Positions 35,507-44,089 of a stretch of 64,000 nucleotides of DNA are shown here, one piece after another (position 1 is the first letter of the stretch; each line of letters opens with the position of its first letter). The position numbers and the translations under genes were made by a program. Source of the stretch: CBDCNH01 sp965219015. GTDB taxonomy: Bacteria > Pseudomonadota > Alphaproteobacteria > Rhodobacterales > Rhodobacteraceae. Where the stretch lies: the NCBI GenBank assembly GCA_965219015.1, contig CBDCNH010000011.1, positions 1,088,486 through 1,152,485 of the forward strand, read 5' to 3'. Below the pieces are notes generated by a model, which saw only the letters and a list, made by a program, of their open reading frames with translations, was not told where the DNA came from and ran no database searches.

Positions 35507-36745
35507 CTACTTCGCCGCGTCGATGATCGCCTGCTCGGCCGTGGCCGCCGCGGCCACGCTGTCGGCCGGGGACTGGCCCTCCAGAAGCACGCGCTGCGCC
35601 ATGTCGATGGCGACCTGGCGCTGCGCCGCCTCGTCGACGAAGAGCGTCGTGTGCGCGTAGTCGAGCGCCTTCAGGAACGGCCCGTAGATCGGGTCGGCGA
35701 GGTTTTCGGGCGTGAGCGCGGCCGAGCGGCGCGCGGGCAGCTCGCCCACGACCTTGAGCCAGACCGCCATCGCCTCGGGCGAGGAGAGATACTGCAGGAA
35801 CGCCTCCGACGCCGCGAGCTCCTCGCCCTCCGCACCGCTGCCGATGGCGTTGGCGAAGTAGCTCGCGTAGTTCGACTTCAGCCCGTCGGCGTTGGCCGGA
35901 AGCTCCGCCACCGCCCAGTCGAAATCGGTGATCGCCGAGAACGAGCCGAGCCGGAACGTGCCGTCGATCGTCATCGCCGCCCGGCCGGCGCGGAATGCCG
36001 CCTGCCCTTCGTCCATGAAGTTGGCGACGCTCGCCTTGTCCTTGGTCTGCAGCGACGTGTAGAAGTCAAGCGCCTGCGCCCCCGCCTCGCTGTCGTACTC
36101 GACCTTGGTGTCGTCGTCGTTGTAGGGCACCCCGCCGAACTGGCGCACGAGCACCTCGCGCCACCACTGGTGGTCCTGCCCCGCCATGTCCATCGTGATG
36201 CCGACCGTCGTGAAGTTGCCGCCCGCGTCCTGTTTCGCGGTCGCCTTGGCGTCGGCCACGAGGTCGTCGAGCGTCGCGGGCGGCCCGTCGATCCCGGCCT
36301 CCTCGAAGAGCTTCTTGTTGTAGAAGAGCGCCAGCGACCGGACCGCGGTCGGCAGGCCGTAGTACATGCCGTCGCGCTTCATCGCGGTGACGATCGGGAA
36401 GAACTCCTTCTCGATCTCGGCCGCCGGGAACTTGTCCTCGGGAAGCGGCTGGATCAGCTTGCCGGCGACGAACTTGTCGGTCCAGCCGTAGAAGAGCTGC
36501 ATCACGTCCGGCCCCTTGCGGGCGAGGCTCGCTGCGACGATGCGCGTCTGGTAGTCCGCGTAGGGGAAAGTCACCTGCTTCACGGTGATGTCCGGGTGCG
36601 CCGTCTCGAAGGCCGCGATGAGCTGGTCCATCGCCGTCACGCGGGTCTCGTAGATGTACTGCCAGTACTCGATCTCGACGGCGCCGGCCGTGCCCGTGCC
36701 GAGCGTCAGGACGGCGGCGCCCGCCAGCAAGATGCCCCTCGTCAT
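35507..36745 (-). CDS. ABC transporter substrate-binding protein (CUT1 class)
   Basis: A 412-residue periplasmic binding protein. The signal peptide is MTRGILLAGAAVLTLGTGTAGA, followed by VEIEYWQYIYETRVTAMDQLI and the family-1 pattern HPDITVKQVTFPYADY. A KGPDVMQLFYGW segment and ALFYNKKLFEEAGI are typical of sugar-binding members. GGGGAGG precedes the ATG at 36743-36745. It is the first gene of the six-gene operon running to nagB; given NagB and the divergent PIG-L deacetylase, an N-acetylated amino-sugar conjugate is a plausible ligand. Confidence 0.93.
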   Translation of the reverse strand: MTRGILLAGAAVLTLGTGTAGAVEIEYWQYIYETRVTAMDQLIAAFETAHPDITVKQVTFPYADYQTRIVAASLARKGPDVMQLFYGWTDKFVAGKLIQPLPEDKFPAAEIEKEFFPIVTAMKRDGMYYGLPTAVRSLALFYNKKLFEEAGIDGPPATLDDLVADAKATAKQDAGGNFTTVGITMDMAGQDHQWWREVLVRQFGGVPYNDDDTKVEYDSEAGAQALDFYTSLQTKDKASVANFMDEGQAAFRAGRAAMTIDGTFRLGSFSAITDFDWAVAELPANADGLKSNYASYFANAIGSGAEGEELAASEAFLQYLSSPEAMAVWLKVVGELPARRSAALTPENLADPIYGPFLKALDYAHTTLFVDEAAQRQVAIDMAQRVLLEGQSPADSVAAAATAEQAIIDAAK

Positions 36746-36781
36746 GTCGGCCTCCCCTCGATATCCCGGTTCTTTCGCGCG

Positions 36782-36810
36782 AGCGTCATGCCGGGTACGA
36801 AGAGTGTCAA
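36782..36810 (-). promoter_or_regulatory. Candidate promoter of the second ABC operon
   Basis: A perfect minus-strand -35 TTGACA at 36805-36810. The best -10 at 17 bp (GACGCT, 36782-36787) is poor, so an activator may be needed. Confidence 0.3.
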
Positions 36811-36823
36811 CCGAGGAATGAAC

Positions 36824-36892
36824 GTGTCGCCTCTGCCGCTGCCCGAAGCATTGTCCGCCCGTCGCGCGCTCCCGACCCGCAGCGCCAGGTGA
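36824..36892 (+). CDS. Possible 22-codon leader ORF coupled to the PIG-L gene
   Basis: GTG at 36824 has an ideal GAGGA 6 bases upstream (an ATG at 36818 is too close to it). The frame encodes VSPLPLPEALSARRALPTRSAR and stops at TGA 36890-36892, overlapping the GTG start of the deacetylase as GTGA. The deacetylase GTG itself has no Shine-Dalgarno sequence. Translation of this short frame may therefore deliver ribosomes to the larger gene. It could equally be chance. Confidence 0.3.
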   Translation: MSPLPLPEALSARRALPTRSAR

Positions 36893-39189
36893 CGCCAGCC
36901 GCCCGCCTCGCCCGCGACGAAGCGGCACCGGCCCTCGTCGCGCTGCACCGGGCGTTGTCGCGGCTCGCGGGCGTCGTCACCGTGATGCAGACCGGCGCGC
37001 ATCCCGACGACGAGCAGAGCGGCCTCCTCGCCTGGCTCCGCTTCGGGCGCGGGCTTCGCACCGTCGTCGCCTGCTCGACGCGTGGCGAAGGCGGACAGAA
37101 CATCCTCGACGCCGCGCAGGGCGGCGCGCTCGGCGCCATCCGGTCGCGCGAGATGGAGGAGGCCGCGCGCGTCCTCGACGCGGACGTGGTCTGGCTCGGG
37201 CACGGCCCGGACGACCCGGTGCACGACTTCGGCTTCTCGAAGGACGGCGACGCCACTTTCGTGCGCTGGGGCGAGGCCCGCGTCGTCGCGCGCTTGGCCG
37301 ACGCTTACCGCCGGCACCGCCCGGATATCGTGATCCCGACCTTTCTCGACGTGCCGGGACAGCACGGCCACCACCGCGCGATGACCCGCGCCGCCGCGGC
37401 CGCCATCGCCGTCGCCGCCGATCCCGCGACGGCCATCGCGGGGCTGGCACCCTGGCGGGTGGCGAAGCTCTACCTTCCGGCCTGGTCAGGAGGCGGCGGC
37501 ACCTACGACGACGAGGTCGCACCGCCGCCCGCCACGCTGGTCGAGCGCGCCACCGGCCGCGACGAGGCCACTGGCGCCGACTTCGACCGCATCGGCGAAT
37601 GGTCCCGCCGCCGCCATGCGACGCAAGGCATGGGCCGATGGCGCGACGCGCCCCGGACGGAGTGGCCGCTGCATCTCGTGGGCGGCGGGCCGGAGACGTC
37701 GATCACCGACGGCCTGCCCGTTGAGCTCGGCGTCGCGGCGGCCGACGAGGCGGTCGCCGCGGCCCGAGCCGCCTTTCCGGACCGCGCGCGCGTCGTCGCG
37801 GCGCTGGCCCTGGCCGACGCGGCGCTGGCGGAGGCGCCCGCGACGCACCGCACCGCGCGCAGGCGCCAGGAGATCGCGGCGGCGCTCGCCATCGCCGCGG
37901 GCCTCGACGTGTCCGCGCGGGCTTGGCCCGCCGCCGTGGAGCCCGGCGGGACGGCCGAGCTCAGCGTCCGCGTCGCGAGCCCGCTCGTCGCAGGCGTGAC
38001 GGGCCTCCGCATCGCCCCGGTCGTGCCGCCTGGCGTCAGCGCCGAAGCCGCGGCGCTCGAGCCCGGGCAGCCCTGCGTCATCGCCGTCGGCATCGCGCCC
38101 GAAGCCGCGTTCACCGAAGCGTTCGAGCCCGCCTGGTCGGCGCTCGGCGGGAACGGCCCGGCGTCGGTCCGGCTCGAGGCCACCGTCGCCGGCCGCCGCA
38201 TCGCCGTGCCCGCCGACCTCGACGAACCGCTGAGGATCGTCCCGCGCGCGGTCCTCACGGCGGAGCCCAGTGACTTCGTCGTCCGCCGCGGCGCCGTGCG
38301 TCCGCTCAGCCTTCGATGGCCGGAGCCCGAGATCGCGCTCGTCCCGCCCGCGGGATGGGCGCTCGACCAGGGGGGCGGAACGGTGACGCTGACGCCCCCG
38401 GCCGATCTTCCCGCGGGCCTGACGCGGATCGCGCCCACGCTCGACGGGCGCCCGGCGCGCACCGTCTTCGCGGCGAGCTATCCCCACATCGGCGCCGTCG
38501 CTCATGCCCGCCCCGCCGAGATCCGGGTCCTCTGCCTCGACCTCGCGATCCCTGCCGGCGCCCGCATCGGCGTCGTCGCGGGACCGGGCGACCGCCTCGC
38601 CCTCTGGCTCGCGCGCCTCGGCTGCGACGTGGCATCGCTCGACCGCATCGAGCCGGGCACCGACCTTGCCGCCTTCACCACCGTCGTCGTCGGTCCGCTC
38701 GCGTTTGGCACCCGGCCTGACCTTGGACCCGCAGTGCCAGCGCTGCACCGCTTCGTCCGCGCGGGCGGCCATCTCGTCACGTTCTACCAGCGCCCGGACC
38801 AGGGCTGGGACGCCGATAGGACGCCGCCGCTGCGGCTCGCCATCGGAACGCCCTCGCTGCGGTGGCGCGTCACCGACCCCGGCGCGCCCGTCACCGTCAT
38901 GGACCCCGTGCATCCGCTCCTCGTGGGGCCGAACCAGATCGGGCCGGGAGACTGGGACGGCTGGGACAAGGACCGCGGGCTCTACTTCGCCGCCGCCCGC
39001 GATCCCGCCTATGCCGCCCTCCTCGCCATGTCGGACCACGGCGAGGCCCCGCTCGACGGCGCGCTCGTCTCCGCACGGGTCGGCGCGGGGCGCCACACCC
39101 ACGTCGCGCTGACGCTGCACCACCAGGCCGACCGCATGGTGCCGGGCGCGTTGCGGCTCCTCGCCAACCTCATGCAACCGGCAGGCTAG
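36889..39189 (+). CDS. Large PIG-L family deacetylase
   Basis: A 766-residue protein without signal peptide. The N-terminal PIG-L (LmbE) domain has the zinc motif GAHPDDE (36-42) and PGQHGHHRAM with the later His ligands (about 157-165). It removes the acetyl group from N-acetylglucosamine attached to another group, as in MshB, BshB and PIG-L itself. A central beta-rich region (about 340-430) resembles an NPCBM-associated sugar-binding module. The C-terminal part (about 545-766) looks like a class-I glutamine-amidotransferase-like or ThuA-like fold seen in long PIG-L proteins. It starts at GTG 36889, divergent from the nagB-containing ABC operon. Confidence 0.85.
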   Translation: MTPAARLARDEAAPALVALHRALSRLAGVVTVMQTGAHPDDEQSGLLAWLRFGRGLRTVVACSTRGEGGQNILDAAQGGALGAIRSREMEEAARVLDADVVWLGHGPDDPVHDFGFSKDGDATFVRWGEARVVARLADAYRRHRPDIVIPTFLDVPGQHGHHRAMTRAAAAAIAVAADPATAIAGLAPWRVAKLYLPAWSGGGGTYDDEVAPPPATLVERATGRDEATGADFDRIGEWSRRRHATQGMGRWRDAPRTEWPLHLVGGGPETSITDGLPVELGVAAADEAVAAARAAFPDRARVVAALALADAALAEAPATHRTARRRQEIAAALAIAAGLDVSARAWPAAVEPGGTAELSVRVASPLVAGVTGLRIAPVVPPGVSAEAAALEPGQPCVIAVGIAPEAAFTEAFEPAWSALGGNGPASVRLEATVAGRRIAVPADLDEPLRIVPRAVLTAEPSDFVVRRGAVRPLSLRWPEPEIALVPPAGWALDQGGGTVTLTPPADLPAGLTRIAPTLDGRPARTVFAASYPHIGAVAHARPAEIRVLCLDLAIPAGARIGVVAGPGDRLALWLARLGCDVASLDRIEPGTDLAAFTTVVVGPLAFGTRPDLGPAVPALHRFVRAGGHLVTFYQRPDQGWDADRTPPLRLAIGTPSLRWRVTDPGAPVTVMDPVHPLLVGPNQIGPGDWDGWDKDRGLYFAAARDPAYAALLAMSDHGEAPLDGALVSARVGAGRHTHVALTLHHQADRMVPGALRLLANLMQPAG

Positions 39190-39211
39190 GGGCGGCGTCG
39201 CCACCGCCCCT
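39188..39211. terminator. Bidirectional hairpin between the PIG-L and dps-like genes
   Basis: AGGGGCGG and CCGCCCCT pair perfectly around an 8-base loop in the 29-base gap between two convergent genes. There is no T-run on either side. Confidence 0.5.
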
Positions 39212-39218
39212 GAAAGCG

Positions 39219-39989
39219 CTAGTTCGCCGCAGGATGGATCTCGACCGGGCTGTCCGACATCGGCACGTCGAGCGGCTTGCCGTCGTTGAGGTCGGCGCCC
39301 GTGTTCGGGTCCGTCGCGGTGTTCTGCACGAACCCGCGCATCTGCCACTGGTAGGTCGCGAGCGCGCCCTCGATCTCCTGCAGGATGTTCGAGGTCTCGG
39401 GGTCGTTCTCCTCGGTCGCGTAGATGCCGCCGCGCACCTCCTCGGCGGTCGTCTTGTAGGCCGCGGTGAACCACCCGATGACCCTGGCGTCGTCGATGAA
39501 GCCGCCGGGGAACTCCGGGACGCCGGACGTCTGCACGATCGTCGTCGCACGCCCGTCCGAGGACGCACCGATCGCAAGGAGACGCTCGGCGCACATGTCG
39601 GCGTACTTCGACAGGCCCTCGTAATGGTCCTGAAGAAGCTCGTGCAGGCTGTAGAACAGCGTCCCCGATACGTTCCAGTGCGCCTGCTTGGTCTGCAGCT
39701 GCAGCTGCTGCAGTTCGGTGAGCGCCTGTTGCAGGCTCTTGACGCTGGCACGCAGCCCTTTCTCGCCGCCGTTCGGGCTCACGAACGGGCGGCCGGTGAT
39801 CTCGTTGCTCGGGAACGCCCCGGTCGGCTGAGGGGCCGCAATCGGGGCCCCGGGCGACGACGACCCGTCGCGCCCGATCTTGCCCAGCGCGTCGGCGAGC
39901 CCCTTCACGTCGGCGCCGGCGAAGTTCGAAGGCGCGCTGTCCTGCTGGGCAAAGGCGATCGACACGGATGCCGGGCTTGCGATCGACAC
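39219..39989 (-). CDS. Dps-like ferritin-family protein with an extended, export-like N-terminus
   Basis: A 256-residue protein (typical Dps is about 160-190). The four-helix Dps core (about 100-240) has KQAHWNVSG and LHELLQDHYEGL with the intersubunit ferroxidase His/Asp/Glu ligands, then ADMCAERLLAIG. Dps proteins oxidise iron with peroxide and store it as mineral, protecting DNA. An added N-terminus of some 90 residues begins SIASPASVSIAFAQQDSAPS, which looks like the end of a signal peptide. The only in-frame start nearby is GTG 39989, which leaves out positive residues lying just upstream (RNARK). Start and location are therefore uncertain. Confidence 0.8.
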   Translation of the reverse strand: MSIASPASVSIAFAQQDSAPSNFAGADVKGLADALGKIGRDGSSSPGAPIAAPQPTGAFPSNEITGRPFVSPNGGEKGLRASVKSLQQALTELQQLQLQTKQAHWNVSGTLFYSLHELLQDHYEGLSKYADMCAERLLAIGASSDGRATTIVQTSGVPEFPGGFIDDARVIGWFTAAYKTTAEEVRGGIYATEENDPETSNILQEIEGALATYQWQMRGFVQNTATDPNTGADLNDGKPLDVPMSDSPVEIHPAAN

Positions 39990-40221
39990 GAGGACGGCTG
40001 TGATGCATGCGGACGGCTTTCTGGCGTTCCTCCAAAACGATCGGCGACTTGCTGCCGCGCTTCCTGCAAAATCCCGGCGCTGCGGGAAGTTCCGGCGGTG
40101 CGGCGTCCGGGCACGGTGCACCGACGCGCCCGCTGACCCGACGTTCCGGCGGTCCGGCGCTTGATCGGCGGGGACGGCTATGGTTGCACTCGTGCCAGCC
40201 CGACCCGCGAAGGAGACCGCC

Positions 40222-42417
40222 ATGCCCGACTTCACCTCCGCGACCGACGCCGACGGGGTGGCCACGATCACCTGGGACGTTCCGGGCCGGTCGATGAACG
40301 TGATGTCGATGGCGGGCTGGGACGAGATCGAGGCCGCCTTCGACGCCGCGCTCGCCGACCCCGCCGTGAAGGGCATCGTGCTGACGAGCGGCAAGGACAG
40401 CTTCGCGGGCGGCATGGACCTCAACGTCATCGCGCAGATGAAGGAGGCCGCCGGCGCCGAGCCCGCGCGCGGGCTCTTCGACGGGATCATGCGGATCCAC
40501 GGCATCCTGCGGAAGATCGAGCGCGCCGGGATGGACCCGAAGACGCTGAAGGGCGGCAAGCCGGTCGCCGCGGCGCTCCCGGGCACGGCGCTCGGGATCG
40601 GGCTCGAGATCCCGCTCGCCTGCCACCGCATCTTCGCCGCCGAGAACCCCAACGCCAAGATCGGGCTGCCGGAGATTCAGGTCGGCATCTTCCCCGGTGC
40701 CGGCGGCACCACGCGGCTCATCCGCAAGATGGGCGCGATGGCCGCCTCGCCGCTCCTCCTCGAAGGCAAGCTCAACGACCCGAAGGGCGCGAAGGCCGCG
40801 GGCATCGTCGACGAGGTAACGGCGGACCCGGTCGCGGCCGCGAAGGCCTGGGTGCTCGCCGCGAAGGACGCCGACATCGTGAAGCCCTGGGACCAGAAGG
40901 GCTACAAGATGCCCGGCGGCGCGCCCTATCATCCGGCGGGGTTCATGATGTTCGTCGGCGCCTCGGCGATGGTGAACGGCCGGACGCAGGGCGTCTATCC
41001 GGCGGCGAAGGCGCTCCTCAGCGCGGTCTACGAGGGCGCGCTCGTGCCCTTCGACACGGCGCTCCGGATCGAGGCGCGGTACTTCACCAACATCCTGATG
41101 AACCCCTCATCGACGGCGATGATCCGCAGCCTCTTCATCAACAAGGAGGCGCTCGAGAAGGGCGCGAACCGGCCCGACGCGCCGCCCCTCAAGGTGGCAC
41201 GATTGGGCATCATCGGCGCGGGGATGATGGGGGCCGGGATCGCGCATGTGGCGGCGCTGGCCGGGATCGACGTGGTGCTGATCGACGCCGACCAGGCGGC
41301 GGCCGAGCGCGGCCGGGCGCAGGCCGAGGCGCTCCTCGACAAGGCCGTGGCGCGGCGTCGGATGACGGCGGAGGCGAAGGCCGAAACGCTGGCGCGCATC
41401 ACGCCCACGGCGGACTACGCCGCCCTCGCGGGCGTCGATCTGGTGGTCGAGGCGGTCTTCGAGGACGTGGGCGTCAAGGCCGGGGTCACGAAGGCGGCCG
41501 AGGCCGCGGCGGGCGCAGGTGCCACGTTCGCCACCAACACCTCCACGCTCCCCATCGGCGAGCTTGGCCGCGCGAGCGTGCGGCCCGAGGACTTCATCGG
41601 CATCCATTTCTTCAGCCCGGTCGACCGGATGCTCCTCGTCGAGATCATCCGCGGGCCTTCGACCGGCGACCGTGCCGTCGCCCGCGCGCTCGACTTCGTG
41701 CGCCAGCTCCGCAAGACGCCCATCGTCGTCAACGACGCGCGCTTCTTCTACGCCAACCGCTGCATCATCCCCTACCTCAACGAAGGCATGCGGATGGTGG
41801 CCGAAGGCGTCGAGCCGGCGCTGATCGAGAACGCGGCGCGGCTCGTGGGCATGCCGCTCGGGCCGCTGCAGCTCGTCGACGAGACCTCGATCGACCTCGG
41901 CGTGAAGATCGCGAAGGCGACCAAGGCCGCGATGGGCGAGGCCTACCCCGACGGCGCGGTGGACGAGGTGCTCTTCGCGATGGCCGATGCGGGGCGCATG
42001 GGGCGCAAGGCCAAGGCGGGGTTCTACGCCTACGACGACGCGGGCCAGCGCACCGGCCTCTGGCCGGGGCTTGCCGAGCGCTGGCCGGTCGCTGACGCGC
42101 AGCCCGACCTCCATACCGTGCAGCACCGGCTCCTCTTCGCGCAGGTGCTCGAGGCGGTGCGGGCGCTCGAGGCCGGCGTGCTCATGGACATCCGAGAGGG
42201 CGATGTCGGCGCGGTCCTGGGCTGGGGCTTTGCGCCCTGGTCGGGCGGGCCGTTCGCCTGGCTCGACATGCTTGGCGCGCCCGAGGCCGTGCGCCTCTGC
42301 GACGCGCTGGCGGCGGCGCACGGCGACCGCTTTGCCGTGCCGCCGCTCCTCGCCGGCATGGCGGCAGCGGGCGAGACGTTCTATGGCCGCTTCGGGACCG
42401 CCGCCCGCGCCGCGTGA
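40222..42417 (+). CDS. fadB: Fatty-acid oxidation multifunctional protein (enoyl-CoA hydratase/3-hydroxyacyl-CoA dehydrogenase)
   Basis: A 731-residue fusion. The crotonase half (about 1-210) has DSFAGGMDLNVI, the oxyanion-hole segment PGTALGIGLEIPLACH and GLPEIQVGIFPGAGGT. The NAD-binding dehydrogenase half starts near 325 with RLGIIGAGMMGAGIAHVAALAG, followed by IGIHFFSPVDRMLLVEII with the catalytic His and the C-terminal GWGFAPWSGGPFAWLD. It carries out the hydration and oxidation steps of beta-oxidation in the cytosol. AAGGAG sets the ATG at 40222. No partner fadA adjoins; the thiolase at 13.6 kb is a candidate. Confidence 0.95.
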   Translation: MPDFTSATDADGVATITWDVPGRSMNVMSMAGWDEIEAAFDAALADPAVKGIVLTSGKDSFAGGMDLNVIAQMKEAAGAEPARGLFDGIMRIHGILRKIERAGMDPKTLKGGKPVAAALPGTALGIGLEIPLACHRIFAAENPNAKIGLPEIQVGIFPGAGGTTRLIRKMGAMAASPLLLEGKLNDPKGAKAAGIVDEVTADPVAAAKAWVLAAKDADIVKPWDQKGYKMPGGAPYHPAGFMMFVGASAMVNGRTQGVYPAAKALLSAVYEGALVPFDTALRIEARYFTNILMNPSSTAMIRSLFINKEALEKGANRPDAPPLKVARLGIIGAGMMGAGIAHVAALAGIDVVLIDADQAAAERGRAQAEALLDKAVARRRMTAEAKAETLARITPTADYAALAGVDLVVEAVFEDVGVKAGVTKAAEAAAGAGATFATNTSTLPIGELGRASVRPEDFIGIHFFSPVDRMLLVEIIRGPSTGDRAVARALDFVRQLRKTPIVVNDARFFYANRCIIPYLNEGMRMVAEGVEPALIENAARLVGMPLGPLQLVDETSIDLGVKIAKATKAAMGEAYPDGAVDEVLFAMADAGRMGRKAKAGFYAYDDAGQRTGLWPGLAERWPVADAQPDLHTVQHRLLFAQVLEAVRALEAGVLMDIREGDVGAVLGWGFAPWSGGPFAWLDMLGAPEAVRLCDALAAAHGDRFAVPPLLAGMAAAGETFYGRFGTAARAA

Positions 42418-42475
42418 TTGTGACGCGCGTGGCGCTCGGCTATCACGGTGAGATGGGATCCGGCCTGCCCCGCGC

Positions 42476-43456
42476 ATGACGGCGCTCGAGCGCTACCGGC
42501 GCCTCGAATGTCCAGGGCTTTGGCACGGAGCCGAGGGGGCGCAGCGGCGCGACGTCGTCGTGACGTTCGGCGAGGCGTCGCTCGTGATCCGCGACCTGCG
42601 CTCGGACGCGGCACTCGCGCACTGGTCCCTGCCCGCGGTCGAACGGCTGAACCCGCGCCGCGTGCCTGCGATATTCGGTCCGGACCGCGGCGCCACGGAA
42701 ACGCTCGAGATCGACGACCCGTCGATGATCGAGGCCATCGAGACCGTGGCGCGCGTCGTCCGCCGCAATCGAAGGCCGGGCCGGGTGCAGCTCGCTTTCC
42801 TCGGCGCAGGGCTCCTGGCAGTCATCGGCGTGGTCGGCATCGTGGCACCGCGCGCAGTCATCGTCCGGGCCGCGGCCGTCGTGCCGCCGGCCGCGCGGGC
42901 GGCGCTCGGCGCGCGGATCCTCGCCGACATGGCGCCGACATGGGGCGCGCCGTGCCGTGCGCCGGCAGGACTGAGCGCGCTCGATGCGCTCCGAGACCGG
43001 CTCGGACGCGATCCCGACCTTTCGATCGCGATTCTCCCCAACCTCCGGGGCACGCTGCATCTGCCGGGCCGCATCGTCGCGGTCGGGCGCAGCGTCATCG
43101 AGGCGGAGGACGATCCCGATGTCTTCGCGGGCCATGTCATCGCCGAGGCGACGCGAGCGGATCGCGACGACCCCCTGTTGCCGCTCCTGCGCAACGCGGG
43201 GCTCGCTGCGACGGCGCGGTTCCTGACCACGGGCACGCTGCCGGAAGACAGCATCGCCGGGTATGGGGCCGACCTCGCGGCGGCGCCTCCGGCAAGCGTC
43301 CGTCCTGCCGAGCTCGCACCACGCTTCGCGGCCGCCGGGATCGCGTCCGAGCCTTATTCGCGCGCGGCCGGCGGCGACCCGGTCCCGGAGCCTTCGGCGC
43401 CCACTTCGGCGATGACCGACAGCGCCTGGGTGGCGCTGCAGGGCATCTGCGACTGA
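42476..43456 (+). CDS. Membrane-anchored protein of unknown function
   Basis: A 326-residue protein I do not recognise. The first 95 residues are soluble and mixed alpha/beta. One strong membrane helix follows (VQLAFLGAGLLAVIGVVGIV, about 104-123). A C-terminal domain contains LPNLRGTLHLPGRIVAVGRSVIE and then GHVIAEATRAD. That layout resembles M48-type peptidases, but the HExxH motif is degenerate (HVIAEA), so it is probably not an active peptidase. It ends directly against the convergent upp gene. Confidence 0.75.
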   Translation: MTALERYRRLECPGLWHGAEGAQRRDVVVTFGEASLVIRDLRSDAALAHWSLPAVERLNPRRVPAIFGPDRGATETLEIDDPSMIEAIETVARVVRRNRRPGRVQLAFLGAGLLAVIGVVGIVAPRAVIVRAAAVVPPAARAALGARILADMAPTWGAPCRAPAGLSALDALRDRLGRDPDLSIAILPNLRGTLHLPGRIVAVGRSVIEAEDDPDVFAGHVIAEATRADRDDPLLPLLRNAGLAATARFLTTGTLPEDSIAGYGADLAAAPPASVRPAELAPRFAAAGIASEPYSRAAGGDPVPEPSAPTSAMTDSAWVALQGICD

Positions 43457-44089
43457 CTATTTGGTGCCGAACATCCGGTCGCCCGCGTCGCCGAGGCCCG
43501 GGACGATGTAGCCGTGCTCGTTCAGCCGCTCATCGAGCGCCGCGGTGACGATGGGCACGTCGGGATGCGCCGCGTGCATCTGCGCCACGCCCTCGGGGGC
43601 CGCGAGCAGACACATGAACCGGATATGTCGCGCGCCGGACGCCTTCAGTAGATCGACCGCGGCAATCGACGAGTTCCCCGTCGCGAGCATCGGATCGAGC
43701 GCGATCACCAGCCGGTCCTCGAGCTCGGTCGGCACCTTGAAGTAGTACTGCACCGCCTCGAGCGTGGCCTCGTCGCGGTAGAGCCCGATGAAGCCGACAC
43801 GCGCCGCCGGAATGAGCTCGAGCACGCCGTCGAGGAGCCCGTTGCCCGCGCGGAGGATCGAGATCAGCGCCAGCTTCTTGCCGTCGAGCACCGGCGCCTG
43901 CATCTCGCAGAGCGGCGTCTCGATGGTCCGCAGCGTCATGTCGAGCTCGCGCGTGATCTCGTAGGCGAGGAGCTGGCTGATCTCGCGCAGGAGTTGTCGG
44001 AACTTGCCCGTAGATGCCGTCTTTTCCCGCATCAACGAGAGCTTGTGCTGCACCAGGGGATGCCGGACGACGGTGAGATGCTCGGTCAT
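43457..44089 (-). CDS. upp: Uracil phosphoribosyltransferase
   Basis: A 210-residue salvage enzyme making UMP from uracil and PRPP. The PRPP loop is [22 protein letters not shown]. The uracil site is at the C-terminus ([28 protein letters not shown]), and SILRAGNGL also matches the family. The ATG overlaps the deoB stop (ATGA), and GGAGG lies just upstream. It is the last gene of the cdd-deoA-deoB-upp operon. Confidence 0.97.
   Translation of the reverse strand: MTEHLTVVRHPLVQHKLSLMREKTASTGKFRQLLREISQLLAYEITRELDMTLRTIETPLCEMQAPVLDGKKLALISILRAGNGLLDGVLELIPAARVGFIGLYRDEATLEAVQYYFKVPTELEDRLVIALDPMLATGNSSIAAVDLLKASGARHIRFMCLLAAPEGVAQMHAAHPDVPIVTAALDERLNEHGYIVPGLGDAGDRMFGTK

Noticed and set aside
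37486..40932. A 1148-codon minus-strand open frame across the PIG-L, dps-like and fadB region
   Set aside because: Low-complexity Arg/Asp/Gly/His composition, no motif, and it crosses genes on the opposite strand with good homology.
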